Assembly: GCA_016929735.1 (NCBI GenBank)
Contig: JAFGID010000042.1
Span: 1 to 9,374 of the forward strand
Source: Ignavibacteriales bacterium
GTDB lineage: Bacteria > Bacteroidota > Ignavibacteria > Ignavibacteriales > Melioribacteraceae
Direction: 5' to 3'
DNA length: 9,374 nucleotides
The notes under the pieces were generated by a model that had not been told where the DNA came from, made no database searches, and was given only the letters and a program-made list of their open reading frames with translations. The translations under genes and the position numbers were made by a program. Below, piece after piece: positions 1 to 5,967 of this stretch (position 1 is the first letter of the stretch; each line of letters begins with the position of its first letter).

Positions 1-496
1 CAATAATTATATAAGCAGTAACATTGTAGTAAATTCGCAAAAACACTAAAGCGGATATCGCCCCCAAAAAAGTGATTGTAAGCAGGGGAAAAATTTTGTC
101 AACAATTGTGGCAATCACAATTTCGAAGAAATTTCTGTCTGGAAATACAACTGCACGACCAGCATATTCGCCAAGTCTGGATGGAGTTGAAGTACCAGCT
201 GTTAATCCATAAAATAATGACAAAAATATTTTCTTTCTATTGTATTCATCTAAAATTGAGTTGCAGACGATTTTCCATTTGTAGTATTGTAAAAATAAAT
301 TTGGGATAACGAGAATTGCAGCAATTATAATATAAATTAAATCTGCATTTCCAAGCGAAGTTTGAATATTTCCAAAATCAAGATAATTCGCAAGAAAAAG
401 AAGCAACGCAATCGCGATACAAATTTTTACTGAAATGAGTATCGCTCGCTTATTCTTTTTGAAGAAAGTCTTGAAATTATTTTTTTTTGTTGCCAT
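1..496 (-). CDS. Flippase-like integral membrane protein (UPF0104 / LPG synthase TM-region family), partial
   Basis: I translated this by hand on the minus strand. It begins with ATG at 496-494 and gives 165 residues before the window edge, so the C-terminal part is missing. A basic N-terminus (MATKKNNFKTFFKKNKR) leads into a hydrophobic segment at about residues 18-39 and a second at about 53-72. These are followed by a soluble-looking stretch and TSTPSRLGEYAGR, which fits the conserved P-x-R-x-GE motif of the UPF0104 / lysylphosphatidylglycerol-synthase transmembrane family. Further hydrophobic segments follow. Members are polytopic inner-membrane proteins linked to lipid or polyprenyl-lipid movement, but the substrate cannot be told here. 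The ATG directly follows the TAA of the radical SAM gene, with AAGG six bases upstream inside that gene, so the two are surely co-translated. Family assignment is fairly confident; function is not. Confidence 0.75.
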   Translation of the reverse strand, partial: MATKKNNFKTFFKKNKRAILISVKICIAIALLLFLANYLDFGNIQTSLGNADLIYIIIAAILVIPNLFLQYYKWKIVCNSILDEYNRKKIFLSLFYGLTAGTSTPSRLGEYAGRAVVFPDRNFFEIVIATIVDKIFPLLTITFLGAISALVFLRIYYNVTAYIII

Positions 497-1492
497 TTAT
501 AACCTTAATCCTGAACTACAATTATTACAAATTGAGATATTTTTCCTATTATTTAAAACCGACTTACGAAAATTAAAATATTTTTTGCTTTTCCATATCG
601 AATAAATTGTTTCTTTATTAATATTTCCCATTTCGAAAATAGCATCTTTATCAAAACAGCAGGGAACAACCCTACCATCCCAAGTAATAAGAATATTTTT
701 CCAAAGAGTAAAACACCTGTTGGTTAATTTACTTTTTATTTTAAATTCATTTTCTTTAACAACGTACCGCGAATATTTTGGATTTTTGGGCACAAATTTC
801 TTTGCTCCTTCAAGACTATATACTTGAATTGATTTTACTTTTAACTTATCAACTAAATAGTTTTTTGAAAAATCATTTAATTGAGGTAATTGATGCTCAT
901 TATGTTTCATCACTAAAAATTGAAGTTCAATAAATGGCTCTTCCGATTTCTTCTGTTCTTTAATTTTTGAGATTAATTCCAATCCTTCAAGTGTTTTTGT
1001 AAAATTACCTCCCTGACGATATTTATTATAGGTATCTTCATCTAATCCGTCAAGAGAAAAAATCAATTTATTTGGTGGTGAATTAGATAATTTTGAAACC
1101 ATTTCTTCAGCGAATAAAGTCCCGTTCGTGCTGATTGAAACGAACATTTTTTTACTTTTCGCATAGTCAATCATCTGAAATAAATCTTTGTTCAAGAAAG
1201 GTTCACCTTGGAAAAATAATTGTATGTAAAAAGTATGTTTATAAACTTGGTTAATAATACTTTTGAAAGTTTCAAAAGAAATATTGCCTGCATTTCTTGT
1301 TAAAGCTGAAATTCCTCGTGGACATTCGGGACATTTTAGATTGCATAAGTTTGTCGGTTCTACTGTCATTGTAATCGGTTTTCCCCATACGATTGGTCTC
1401 TTTAACAAAATGGACAAAAAATATGAGGTGAAAATTTTAATTACATTAATTCCTCTTAGGAATGTAAAATGTTTGATTGGATTAATTTGCAT
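497..1492 (-). CDS. Radical SAM protein with SPASM-type C-terminal cluster domain
   Basis: This 331-residue protein has the radical SAM motif C50-x3-C54-x2-C57 (CNLKCPEC) for the SAM-cleaving 4Fe-4S cluster. A GEP motif at 96-98 (SAM binding), STNGT at 121-125 and SLDG at 146-149 follow, all typical of the radical SAM barrel. The C-terminal region carries C260, the pair C278-C279 and C322-x2-C325 around WDGRVVPCC and a GNI...IW segment, as in SPASM/twitch domains that bind one auxiliary Fe-S cluster. Residues 1-40 are a hydrophobic and basic extension that could associate with the membrane. No Shine-Dalgarno is visible before the ATG, and the next Met is residue 42, close to the cluster motif, so this start is preferred. 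It is first in a minus-strand pair with the flippase-like gene. The substrate is unknown; peptide or lipid/sugar modification are both possible. Confidence 0.85.
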   Translation of the reverse strand: MQINPIKHFTFLRGINVIKIFTSYFLSILLKRPIVWGKPITMTVEPTNLCNLKCPECPRGISALTRNAGNISFETFKSIINQVYKHTFYIQLFFQGEPFLNKDLFQMIDYAKSKKMFVSISTNGTLFAEEMVSKLSNSPPNKLIFSLDGLDEDTYNKYRQGGNFTKTLEGLELISKIKEQKKSEEPFIELQFLVMKHNEHQLPQLNDFSKNYLVDKLKVKSIQVYSLEGAKKFVPKNPKYSRYVVKENEFKIKSKLTNRCFTLWKNILITWDGRVVPCCFDKDAIFEMGNINKETIYSIWKSKKYFNFRKSVLNNRKNISICNNCSSGLRL

Positions 1493-1505
1493 AATTAAAA
1501 TTAAA

Positions 1506-1533
1506 AAAATAAATCTAAATTTTCGATATTCAA
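1506..1533 (-). promoter_or_regulatory. Possible promoter of the radical SAM gene
   Basis: Read on the minus strand: TTGAAT, a 16-base spacer, then TATTTT. It is correctly placed for the gene starting at 1492, but the leader would be only about 7 bases and the region is so AT-rich that a chance match is likely. Confidence 0.25.
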
Positions 1534-1608
1534 AATTAGGTTTTTTTTCTAAAATCCTTTATAAAAATAAATTATTGAGAATTTACGAACTGAAAGTAAA
1601 TTAAATTT

Positions 1609-1625
1609 GTTATTTTTAAAATAAC
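1609..1625. repeat. Short inverted repeat in the divergent region
   Basis: GTTATTT and AAATAAC form a perfect 7-base inverted repeat around a TTA centre. It could be an operator half-site pair or a weak hairpin. No G+C-rich stem or T-tract supports a terminator, and AT bias makes a chance origin plausible. Confidence 0.3.
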
Positions 1626-1647
1626 TGTTTATTAAATTTTGTTGATT

Positions 1648-1674
1648 TTGTTCAAATATATGGTGTGTTAAAAT
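1648..1674 (+). promoter_or_regulatory. Possible promoter of nnr (extended -10)
   Basis: TAAAAT at 1669-1674 is preceded by TG and one base (1666-1668), the extended -10 arrangement. TTGTTC at 1648-1653 is a possible -35 but only 15 bases away. Initiation near 1681 would give a leader of about 10 bases, just enough to include the AGG at 1683-1685 before the ATG. Confidence 0.35.
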
Positions 1675-1690
1675 AATTTTTTAGGTGAAT

Positions 1691-3265
1691 ATGATACCTT
1701 TATATTCTTCGAGTCAAATTAAAGAAGCAGATGAATTTGCCATTACAAGATTGAATATTCCAAGTATAGTATTAATGGAAAATGCATCTTTAAGTATTTT
1801 TAATGCAATAAGAGAAAATATTAGAGATTTAAATTCTGATGAATTAATTGGGATTGTTTGTGGAAAGGGAAATAACGGAGGTGATGGTTTTGCTCTTGCA
1901 CGACATTTTCTAAACAATGATTATCTCGTTGACGTAATTTATTTAGCTGATGAACAAGAATTGAAAGGCGATGCTCTGACAAATTTTTTGATATTAAAGA
2001 AATTATCAAAAATAAATAAAAATTTGAAATTAGTTAAATATAGAACGATAAATGATATTTCGAAACTGAGAGATTGCACTATTGTTATTGATGCATTGCT
2101 GGGGACTGGAACAAAAGGAAGATTAAAAGAACCCTACGTAAAAATAATCAAAGAACTTAATGATTTGGATGCTATTAAAGTCGCAGTTGATCTTCCATCA
2201 GGTTTGGATGTTGATACAGGTAAAGGAGAAATTATTTTCGATGCAGATTTAACGATAACACTTGCTGAATTAAAGTCAGGATTATTTCATTCTGATGGAT
2301 ATCAATTTTCCGGTAAGATAGTAAAAGGTTCTATTGGTAGCGGTCCAGAATATTTTGATATTTTGGAAACAAATAAATATTTGATTGAACCTGAAGACGC
2401 TTTTCTGGGATTACCAGTTAAAGAAAAGAATATACACAAGTATTCAAGTGGTAAAATCTTGATAATAGCTGGCTCCGGAAAACTACCGGGCGCTGGAATG
2501 CTTGCTACAAGAGCATCAATGAGAGCAGGTACAGGTGCATCAATTCTTGCATTCCCGAAATCAATAAAATCAATTGCACAATCAAATTTAAAAGAAGCAA
2601 TAGTTTCTGCATACGAGGATGATGGGACTGAAATATTAAGAGAGAAAAATATTTCGGAATTATCAGAAAGAATTGATTGGTGTGATGCTATAGCAGTTGG
2701 TCCAGGATTAGGGCGTGAAGAGGAAACACAAAACGCTGTACTTAAACTTTTACAAAAATATCCTAAGAAAATTATGATTGTGGATGCAGATGCGATTTAT
2801 GCTTTGAAGAATGATAAGTACAAAAAGATAAACTTAAAAAATAAAATTTTAACTCCACATAATAAAGAATTTGCAGATTTGCTAGGTATTACTATTCATG
2901 AACTCCAATCTGATGCACTCTATTGGGGAAGAACCTTTACTACTGAAACTGAAAGTATTCTTATATTAAAAGGTGCACCTACAATTATTTTTAATTCAGA
3001 AGGTGAAATCTTCATCAATACCTGCGGAAATCCGGGAATGGCCAAATTTGGAACAGGTGACGTTTTGACAGGTATTCTTGCAGGATTTTGTGCTCAAACA
3101 GAAAATATCGAGGATTCTGTGATTTCATCTGTCTATCTGCATAGTCTTTCAGCTGATTTATTATTAAATAAAAAATCTGAGTTTGGATTAAACGCAAATG
3201 ATATTTTGGAAAATTTACCAAATGCAATTCAATTTTTGAGGTATACTATTGCTAAAACTTATTAA
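1691..3265 (+). CDS. nnr: Bifunctional NAD(P)H-hydrate epimerase / ADP-dependent NAD(P)H-hydrate dehydratase
   Basis: This enzyme repairs hydrated NADH and NADPH. The YjeF-N epimerase interconverts R and S hydrates, and the YjeF-C ribokinase-like dehydratase converts the S form back to NAD(P)H using ADP (ATP in eukaryotes). At 524 residues it matches the usual fused form. The N-terminal domain (about 1-230) shows GKGNNGGDGFA at 58-68, IDALLGTG at 133-140 and DLPSGLD at 167-173. The C-terminal domain (about 245-520) shows GKILIIAGSG from 254, AVGPGLG at 335-341, TPHNKEF at 388-394 and GNPGMAKFGTGDVLTG at 446-461, with the likely catalytic Asp457. Position 453 is Phe where Gly, Ala or Thr is common. 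ATG at 1691 is chosen because AGG at 1683-1685 lies five bases upstream; the in-frame GTG at 1685 overlaps that ribosome binding site. The gene's end overlaps the VanZ-like gene. Confidence 0.95.
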   Translation: MIPLYSSSQIKEADEFAITRLNIPSIVLMENASLSIFNAIRENIRDLNSDELIGIVCGKGNNGGDGFALARHFLNNDYLVDVIYLADEQELKGDALTNFLILKKLSKINKNLKLVKYRTINDISKLRDCTIVIDALLGTGTKGRLKEPYVKIIKELNDLDAIKVAVDLPSGLDVDTGKGEIIFDADLTITLAELKSGLFHSDGYQFSGKIVKGSIGSGPEYFDILETNKYLIEPEDAFLGLPVKEKNIHKYSSGKILIIAGSGKLPGAGMLATRASMRAGTGASILAFPKSIKSIAQSNLKEAIVSAYEDDGTEILREKNISELSERIDWCDAIAVGPGLGREEETQNAVLKLLQKYPKKIMIVDADAIYALKNDKYKKINLKNKILTPHNKEFADLLGITIHELQSDALYWGRTFTTETESILILKGAPTIIFNSEGEIFINTCGNPGMAKFGTGDVLTGILAGFCAQTENIEDSVISSVYLHSLSADLLLNKKSEFGLNANDILENLPNAIQFLRYTIAKTY

Positions 3266-3689
3266 AGAAAAACGTATATTTTTTGTTTACACTCCTTTAG
3301 TCTTATATTGGATTGTTCTTTTTATCGCAACAAGTTTATCAACACAATCTTTACCTAAACCTTTTGTTTTTAGCGATAAAGTTGCACATTTGCTTGCATA
3401 TTTAATTTTATCCTTTTTTGTAACCCTTACTTTATGGGCACAAGAAAAATTTCAATTGTTAAAAAGAAGATATTTTTTCTTTACCATTACAATAGTTTTT
3501 TTGTACGGAGTATTTGATGAGATACATCAGTCATTTATTCCGGGGCGAAGTTGTGAGTTCCTTGATTGGGTAGCAGATGCTACTGGAGCAATAATTGGAA
3601 CACTAATTGCAACCCTTCTGATTGTAAAGATAAAGAAAATAGTAGAAAAAGGAACTTTATTGGAACAAAAAGAAAATACAAAATGTTAA
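3249..3689 (+). CDS. VanZ-like family membrane protein
   Basis: This 146-residue protein has four predicted membrane segments (about 11-29, 43-63, 76-92, 108-127). Two family signatures are present: SDKVAHLLAYL at 42-52 after segment 1, and FDEIHQSFIPGRSCEFLDWVAD ending at 110, which match the D-K-x-x-H and DE-x-x-Q-x-F-x-P-x-R-x-x-x-x-x-D motifs of VanZ-like proteins. VanZ gives low-level teicoplanin resistance in enterococci, but most members, including this single-copy chromosomal one, have no known role. The frame contains no ATG, so the start must be a non-ATG codon. TTG at 3249 is supported by GAGG at 3238-3241 seven bases upstream, and it overlaps the end of nnr by 17 bases. The gene is therefore translationally coupled to nnr; a functional link is not evident. 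Confidence 0.87.
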   Translation: MLKLIKEKRIFFVYTPLVLYWIVLFIATSLSTQSLPKPFVFSDKVAHLLAYLILSFFVTLTLWAQEKFQLLKRRYFFFTITIVFLYGVFDEIHQSFIPGRSCEFLDWVADATGAIIGTLIATLLIVKIKKIVEKGTLLEQKENTKC

Positions 3690-3697
3690 AAAATCAG

Positions 3698-3726
3698 TTG
3701 ACAAAATAAGTTAGAAACTTTATTTT
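3698..3726 (+). promoter_or_regulatory. Sigma-70-type promoter of the TonB-family gene
   Basis: A perfect -35 hexamer TTGACA (3698-3703), a spacer of exactly 17 bases and TATTTT (3721-3726). Initiation would fall near 3733, giving a leader of about 27 bases that contains the AGGAGG ribosome binding site. It starts eight bases after the VanZ-like stop codon. Confidence 0.75.
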
Positions 3727-3748
3727 TTCACATAAGATTTTAATTATT

Positions 3749-3754
3749 AGGAGG
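3749..3754 (+). promoter_or_regulatory. Consensus Shine-Dalgarno AGGAGG
   Basis: A perfect anti-16S complement five bases before ATG 3760. It is the strongest ribosome binding site in the window and, with the consensus -35, implies high expression of the TonB-family protein. Confidence 0.85.
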
Positions 3755-3759
3755 AAAAA

Positions 3760-4422
3760 ATGGCACTTAAGAAAAATCCAAAGTATGACCTGAAAATGAA
3801 GTATAAAAGATTCTTCGAAATTGCTTTAATTTTATCTCTGGGTCTTTTAATTATTGCATTTAAATTTTTCCCAGATGTAAAAGAAACTGTTGCTGAGATG
3901 GAATCTGTTCAGGAATTGATTGACGTAGAAGACATTGATCAGACTAAGCAGGAAAATCAACCACCACCACCACCAAAACCGCCTATTCCAGTTGAAGCAC
4001 CTAGCGATAATGTTCTTGATGATATTGCAATAGGAGATATGGAATTAGATGAAAACGAAATTGTTGCTCCACCACCACCTCCTGTTCAAGAAGAAAAGAA
4101 AGAAGAAGAAACTGAACCTGTATTTTTTGTTGCTGTCGAAGAACAACCGACTCCAATAGGTGGTATTGAAGAAATTCAAAAGAATATCATTTACCCGGAA
4201 ATTGCTAAGAAAGCTGGTGTACAAGGAAAAGTTTATATCAAAGCTTATGTCGATGAAAATGGAATTGTCGTTAAAACGGAGGTTTTAAAAGGTATTGGTG
4301 CTGGTTGCGACGAAGCTGCTGCCGATGCTGTAATGAAAACAAGATTTAATCCCGGAAAGCAGAGAGGGAAACCAGTAAAATGTCAGGTTACTGTTCCAGT
4401 ACACTTTGTACTTCAAAACTAA
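3760..4422 (+). CDS. tonB: TonB-family energy-transducing protein
   Basis: This 220-residue inner-membrane protein is built like TonB. It has a short basic cytoplasmic N-terminus, a membrane anchor at about 20-37, an acidic proline-rich periplasmic linker with proline runs at 68-75 and 104-108, and a TonB C-terminal domain at about 133-218. The C-terminal domain shows the YPEIAKKAGVQGKVYI pattern, the VDENGIV turn and the RFNPGK...VPVHF end typical of Bacteroidota-type TonB. Such proteins pass proton-motive-force energy from ExbB/ExbD to outer-membrane receptors. No exbB, exbD or receptor gene lies in the window, so partners must be elsewhere. C183 and C208 could pair in the periplasm. The gene is monocistronic, with its own promoter, consensus ribosome binding site and terminator. 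The gene symbol is by family only; paralogues are usual in this branch. Confidence 0.88.
   Translation: MALKKNPKYDLKMKYKRFFEIALILSLGLLIIAFKFFPDVKETVAEMESVQELIDVEDIDQTKQENQPPPPPKPPIPVEAPSDNVLDDIAIGDMELDENEIVAPPPPPVQEEKKEEETEPVFFVAVEEQPTPIGGIEEIQKNIIYPEIAKKAGVQGKVYIKAYVDENGIVVKTEVLKGIGAGCDEAAADAVMKTRFNPGKQRGKPVKCQVTVPVHFVLQN
3961..3975 (+). repeat. CCA trinucleotide tract in the TonB linker
   Basis: Five perfect CCA repeats encode Pro68-Pro72. A shorter tract of three CCA plus CCT codons occurs at 4069-4080 (Pro104-107). Slippage here would change linker length in steps of one proline without breaking the frame. Confidence 0.8.
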
Positions 4423-4443
4423 TGTCATCTAATCTTATTTTTC

Positions 4444-4476
4444 AAAGCTGTCTGAAAAAGACAGCTTTTTTATTTT
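4444..4476 (+). terminator. Rho-independent terminator after the TonB-family gene
   Basis: AAAGCTGTCT (4444-4453), a GAAAA loop and AGACAGCTTT (4459-4468) form a perfect 10-base stem, followed by a T-rich tract to 4476. It begins 21 bases after the stop codon and isolates the TonB-family gene from the DUF3108 unit. The A-tract before the stem also makes the reverse orientation weakly plausible, but there is no convergent gene. Confidence 0.92.
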
Positions 4477-4507
4477 AAAAATATAACATTGGGAGTAAAA
4501 ATATTTT

Positions 4508-4536
4508 TTGTGCTCTTAAGTTTTTTTATTTATTTT
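4508..4536 (+). promoter_or_regulatory. Probable sigma-70-type promoter of the DUF3108 unit
   Basis: TTGTGC (4508-4513), exactly 17 bases, then TATTTT (4531-4536). The -10 matches that of the TonB-family promoter. Initiation near 4543 gives a leader of about 34 bases ending in GAGGAG. The site lies between the preceding terminator and the gene, where a promoter is expected. Confidence 0.55.
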
Positions 4537-4576
4537 AGCAACCATAGTGAAATTAAATATTTGTTTTTGAGGAGAA

Positions 4577-5365
4577 ATGAAAAATAATTTTTTGTTCATT
4601 GTAGTTCTTTCGCTACTACTGAATCAAGTGATTAAATCTCAACCAATTAATTTTAATATTGAGGTTGGGGAAGAATTAACCTATGTTGTTAAATATACTT
4701 TGTTAGAATTAGGTGAGCTGAGGTTTAAAATTTTAGAAAAGAAAGAAAAAGAAGGGCAGACATATTACAGAATGATGGTATATATAGACTCATATTCCGG
4801 TATTCCTTTTGTTGATTTACATGAGATATTCGAAACTCATTACAACATAAATCATCATTCCGACTATTTTAGAGGAACACATAAGAGTGATGATTATTAT
4901 GGTTTTACAGAATACCAATTTGATTATAAAAATAAAAAAATACGTGTCAAGCGAGGTGATCTAAAACCTTATAAAATCTATAAAGATACTAGCGAAACCC
5001 TAACACAGAAAATGCATGACGGATTATCGATTTTTTATTTTGCAAGATGGAATTTTGGAGCAAACAAACTTGTTAAATTATCTTGTTTTGTTGCTGAACA
5101 AAAAGCAAACGCAGATATTAATTTTTATACTAAAACTGAAAAAGCTGTAAGTTCTTATATAAATTATGAAGTTGATTGCAGAAAATTAGACGGTTACACA
5201 GATGTTCAAGGTATATTTGGGCTGACCGGTGGTTTTGAAGGCTGGTTCTCTAACGATGAGCATTCCGTTCCAATTTATGCAAAACTTCATGTTATTTTAG
5301 GAAGTGTAACTTGTCATTTGAAAAGTTGGAGGAAAAGTAATTGGAACCCACCAAAAGCAAAATAA
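4577..5365 (+). CDS. Exported DUF3108 family protein
   Basis: This 262-residue protein begins with a signal peptide (basic N-terminus, hydrophobic core about 5-18, probable cleavage near residue 21-22, no lipobox Cys), so a periplasmic or outer-envelope location is expected. The mature N-terminus, with VGEELTYVVKYTLLELGELRF at about 30-50, is the opening strand of DUF3108 proteins, which are predicted beta-rich and have no assigned biochemical function. Other family-like parts are the DSYSGIPFVDLHEIFET stretch at 71-87 and PIYAKLHVILGSVTCHL near the C-terminus, where the protein ends in a lysine/tryptophan-rich tail. GAGGAG at 4569-4574 precedes the ATG. The stop codon overlaps the ATG of the carbonic-anhydrase-like gene as TAATG. 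Neighbouring TonB suggests envelope traffic, but that is only context. Confidence 0.83.
   Translation: MKNNFLFIVVLSLLLNQVIKSQPINFNIEVGEELTYVVKYTLLELGELRFKILEKKEKEGQTYYRMMVYIDSYSGIPFVDLHEIFETHYNINHHSDYFRGTHKSDDYYGFTEYQFDYKNKKIRVKRGDLKPYKIYKDTSETLTQKMHDGLSIFYFARWNFGANKLVKLSCFVAEQKANADINFYTKTEKAVSSYINYEVDCRKLDGYTDVQGIFGLTGGFEGWFSNDEHSVPIYAKLHVILGSVTCHLKSWRKSNWNPPKAK
5328..5343 (+). promoter_or_regulatory. Shine-Dalgarno and alternative TTG start for the next gene
   Basis: GGAGG at 5328-5332, eight bases, then TTG at 5341-5343, in frame with the ATG at 5365. The arrangement mirrors the VanZ-like gene. Initiation here would add eight residues (MEPTKSKI) to the carbonic-anhydrase-like protein and overlap DUF3108 by 25 bases. 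Confidence 0.4.
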
Positions 5366-5907
5366 TGAGTTGTAATTTATTTCCTTATAAAAATTTGTTC
5401 CCAAAGGTTGAGGAAAGTGCATTTATTGCACCCGGAGCGAAACTAATTGGAGATGTTCAAGTTGGTAAAAATTCGAGTATATGGTATAATGCTGTTTTAC
5501 GTGGTGATATTAACTATATTAAAATCGGAGAAACGTCAAATATTCAGGATGGAACTATAATTCATGTTACTCATGAATTGCCGGTTATCATTGGTGACAA
5601 GGTTACCATTGGACATCAAGCAGTAATACATGGTTGTGTTATTAATGATTTAACTTTAATTGGGATGGGTGCAATAGTACTTGATTATGCTGTGGTAGAA
5701 CAAAAATCTTTGGTCGCTGCAGGAGCTTTAGTTAAGCAAAAATTTACTGTACCATCGGGGACTATGGTTGCAGGTGTTCCCGCAAAGGTTATTCGCGAAT
5801 TAACAGAAGAAGAAATTAAAGCTCTTGAAGAATCTGCTATCAGTTACAAAATAGAAGCTCAGGATAGCAAGAAATCTATTATTGATTTTTTTGACAGTAA
5901 ATTTTGA
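5365..5907 (+). CDS. Gamma-class carbonic anhydrase-like hexapeptide-repeat protein
   Basis: From the ATG this is 180 residues, the usual length of the gamma-carbonic anhydrase / YrdA / PaaY group. The left-handed beta-helix repeats run from about 18 to 140 (FIAPGAKLIGDVQVGKNSSIW, LRGD at 45-48, NIQDGTIIH, IGHQAVIHGC, VAGVPAKVIREL). The three zinc-ligand histidines of the family are present as H67, H84 and H89, so a metal site at the trimer interface is likely. The proton-shuttle acidic loop of archaeal Cam is absent, as in most bacterial members, so true carbonic anhydrase activity is uncertain. A helix from about 146 ends the protein. ATG 5365 forms TAATG with the DUF3108 stop and gives the family-typical N-terminus. 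TTG 5341 with its own GGAGG is a real alternative that would add eight residues. Confidence 0.9.
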   Translation: MSCNLFPYKNLFPKVEESAFIAPGAKLIGDVQVGKNSSIWYNAVLRGDINYIKIGETSNIQDGTIIHVTHELPVIIGDKVTIGHQAVIHGCVINDLTLIGMGAIVLDYAVVEQKSLVAAGALVKQKFTVPSGTMVAGVPAKVIRELTEEEIKALEESAISYKIEAQDSKKSIIDFFDSKF

Positions 5908-5910
5908 TTC

Positions 5911-5939
5911 TTGATTTTTAATTTAAAAAATCTTATAAT
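5911..5939 (+). promoter_or_regulatory. Sigma-70-type promoter of the ybeY-smg-topA-xer unit
   Basis: TTGATT (5911-5916), exactly 17 bases and a perfect TATAAT (5934-5939). Initiation near 5946 gives a leader of about 22 bases. An AT-only inverted repeat, GATTTTT (5913-5919) with AAAAATC (5926-5932), lies across the -35 and spacer and may be chance. No other promoter of comparable quality was seen before topA. Confidence 0.72.
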
Positions 5940-5967
5940 GTTTTCAAGAAAGTAATGTTTTTGAATT

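Larger units (their letters stand above)
1493..1690. other. Divergent intergenic region between the radical SAM gene and nnr
   Basis: This AT-rich stretch must hold the starts of two diverging units. On the minus strand, TTGAAT (1533-1528), 16 bases and TATTTT (1511-1506) is a weak promoter candidate that would leave only about 7 bases of leader. On the plus strand an extended -10 candidate lies at 1666-1674. A short perfect inverted repeat sits at 1609-1625. No open frame here looks like a gene. Confidence 0.5.

Noticed and set aside
106..309. A 67-codon plus-strand frame
   Set aside because: Antisense to the well-supported flippase-like gene and without a ribosome binding site.
1..1492. 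Hopanoid locus (HpnL-like flippase plus radical SAM HpnH)
   Set aside because: UPF0104 includes HpnL, but the radical SAM protein here is SPASM-type with a different layout from HpnH, and no squalene-hopene genes are visible.
1263..1604. A 113-codon plus-strand frame at the start of the radical SAM gene
   Set aside because: Most of it is antisense to the radical SAM CxxxCxxC region; the rest is low-complexity Ile/Lys-rich translation of AT-rich intergenic DNA.
3249..3689. Glycopeptide resistance determinant
   Set aside because: VanZ-like proteins are widespread without vanHAX genes; none of those are nearby, so a resistance role is unsupported.
5938..5955. A five-codon ORF (ATG to TAA) in the ybeY leader, considered as a leader peptide
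   Set aside because: Its ATG overlaps the -10 hexamer, upstream of the expected transcription start, so it would not be in the mRNA.
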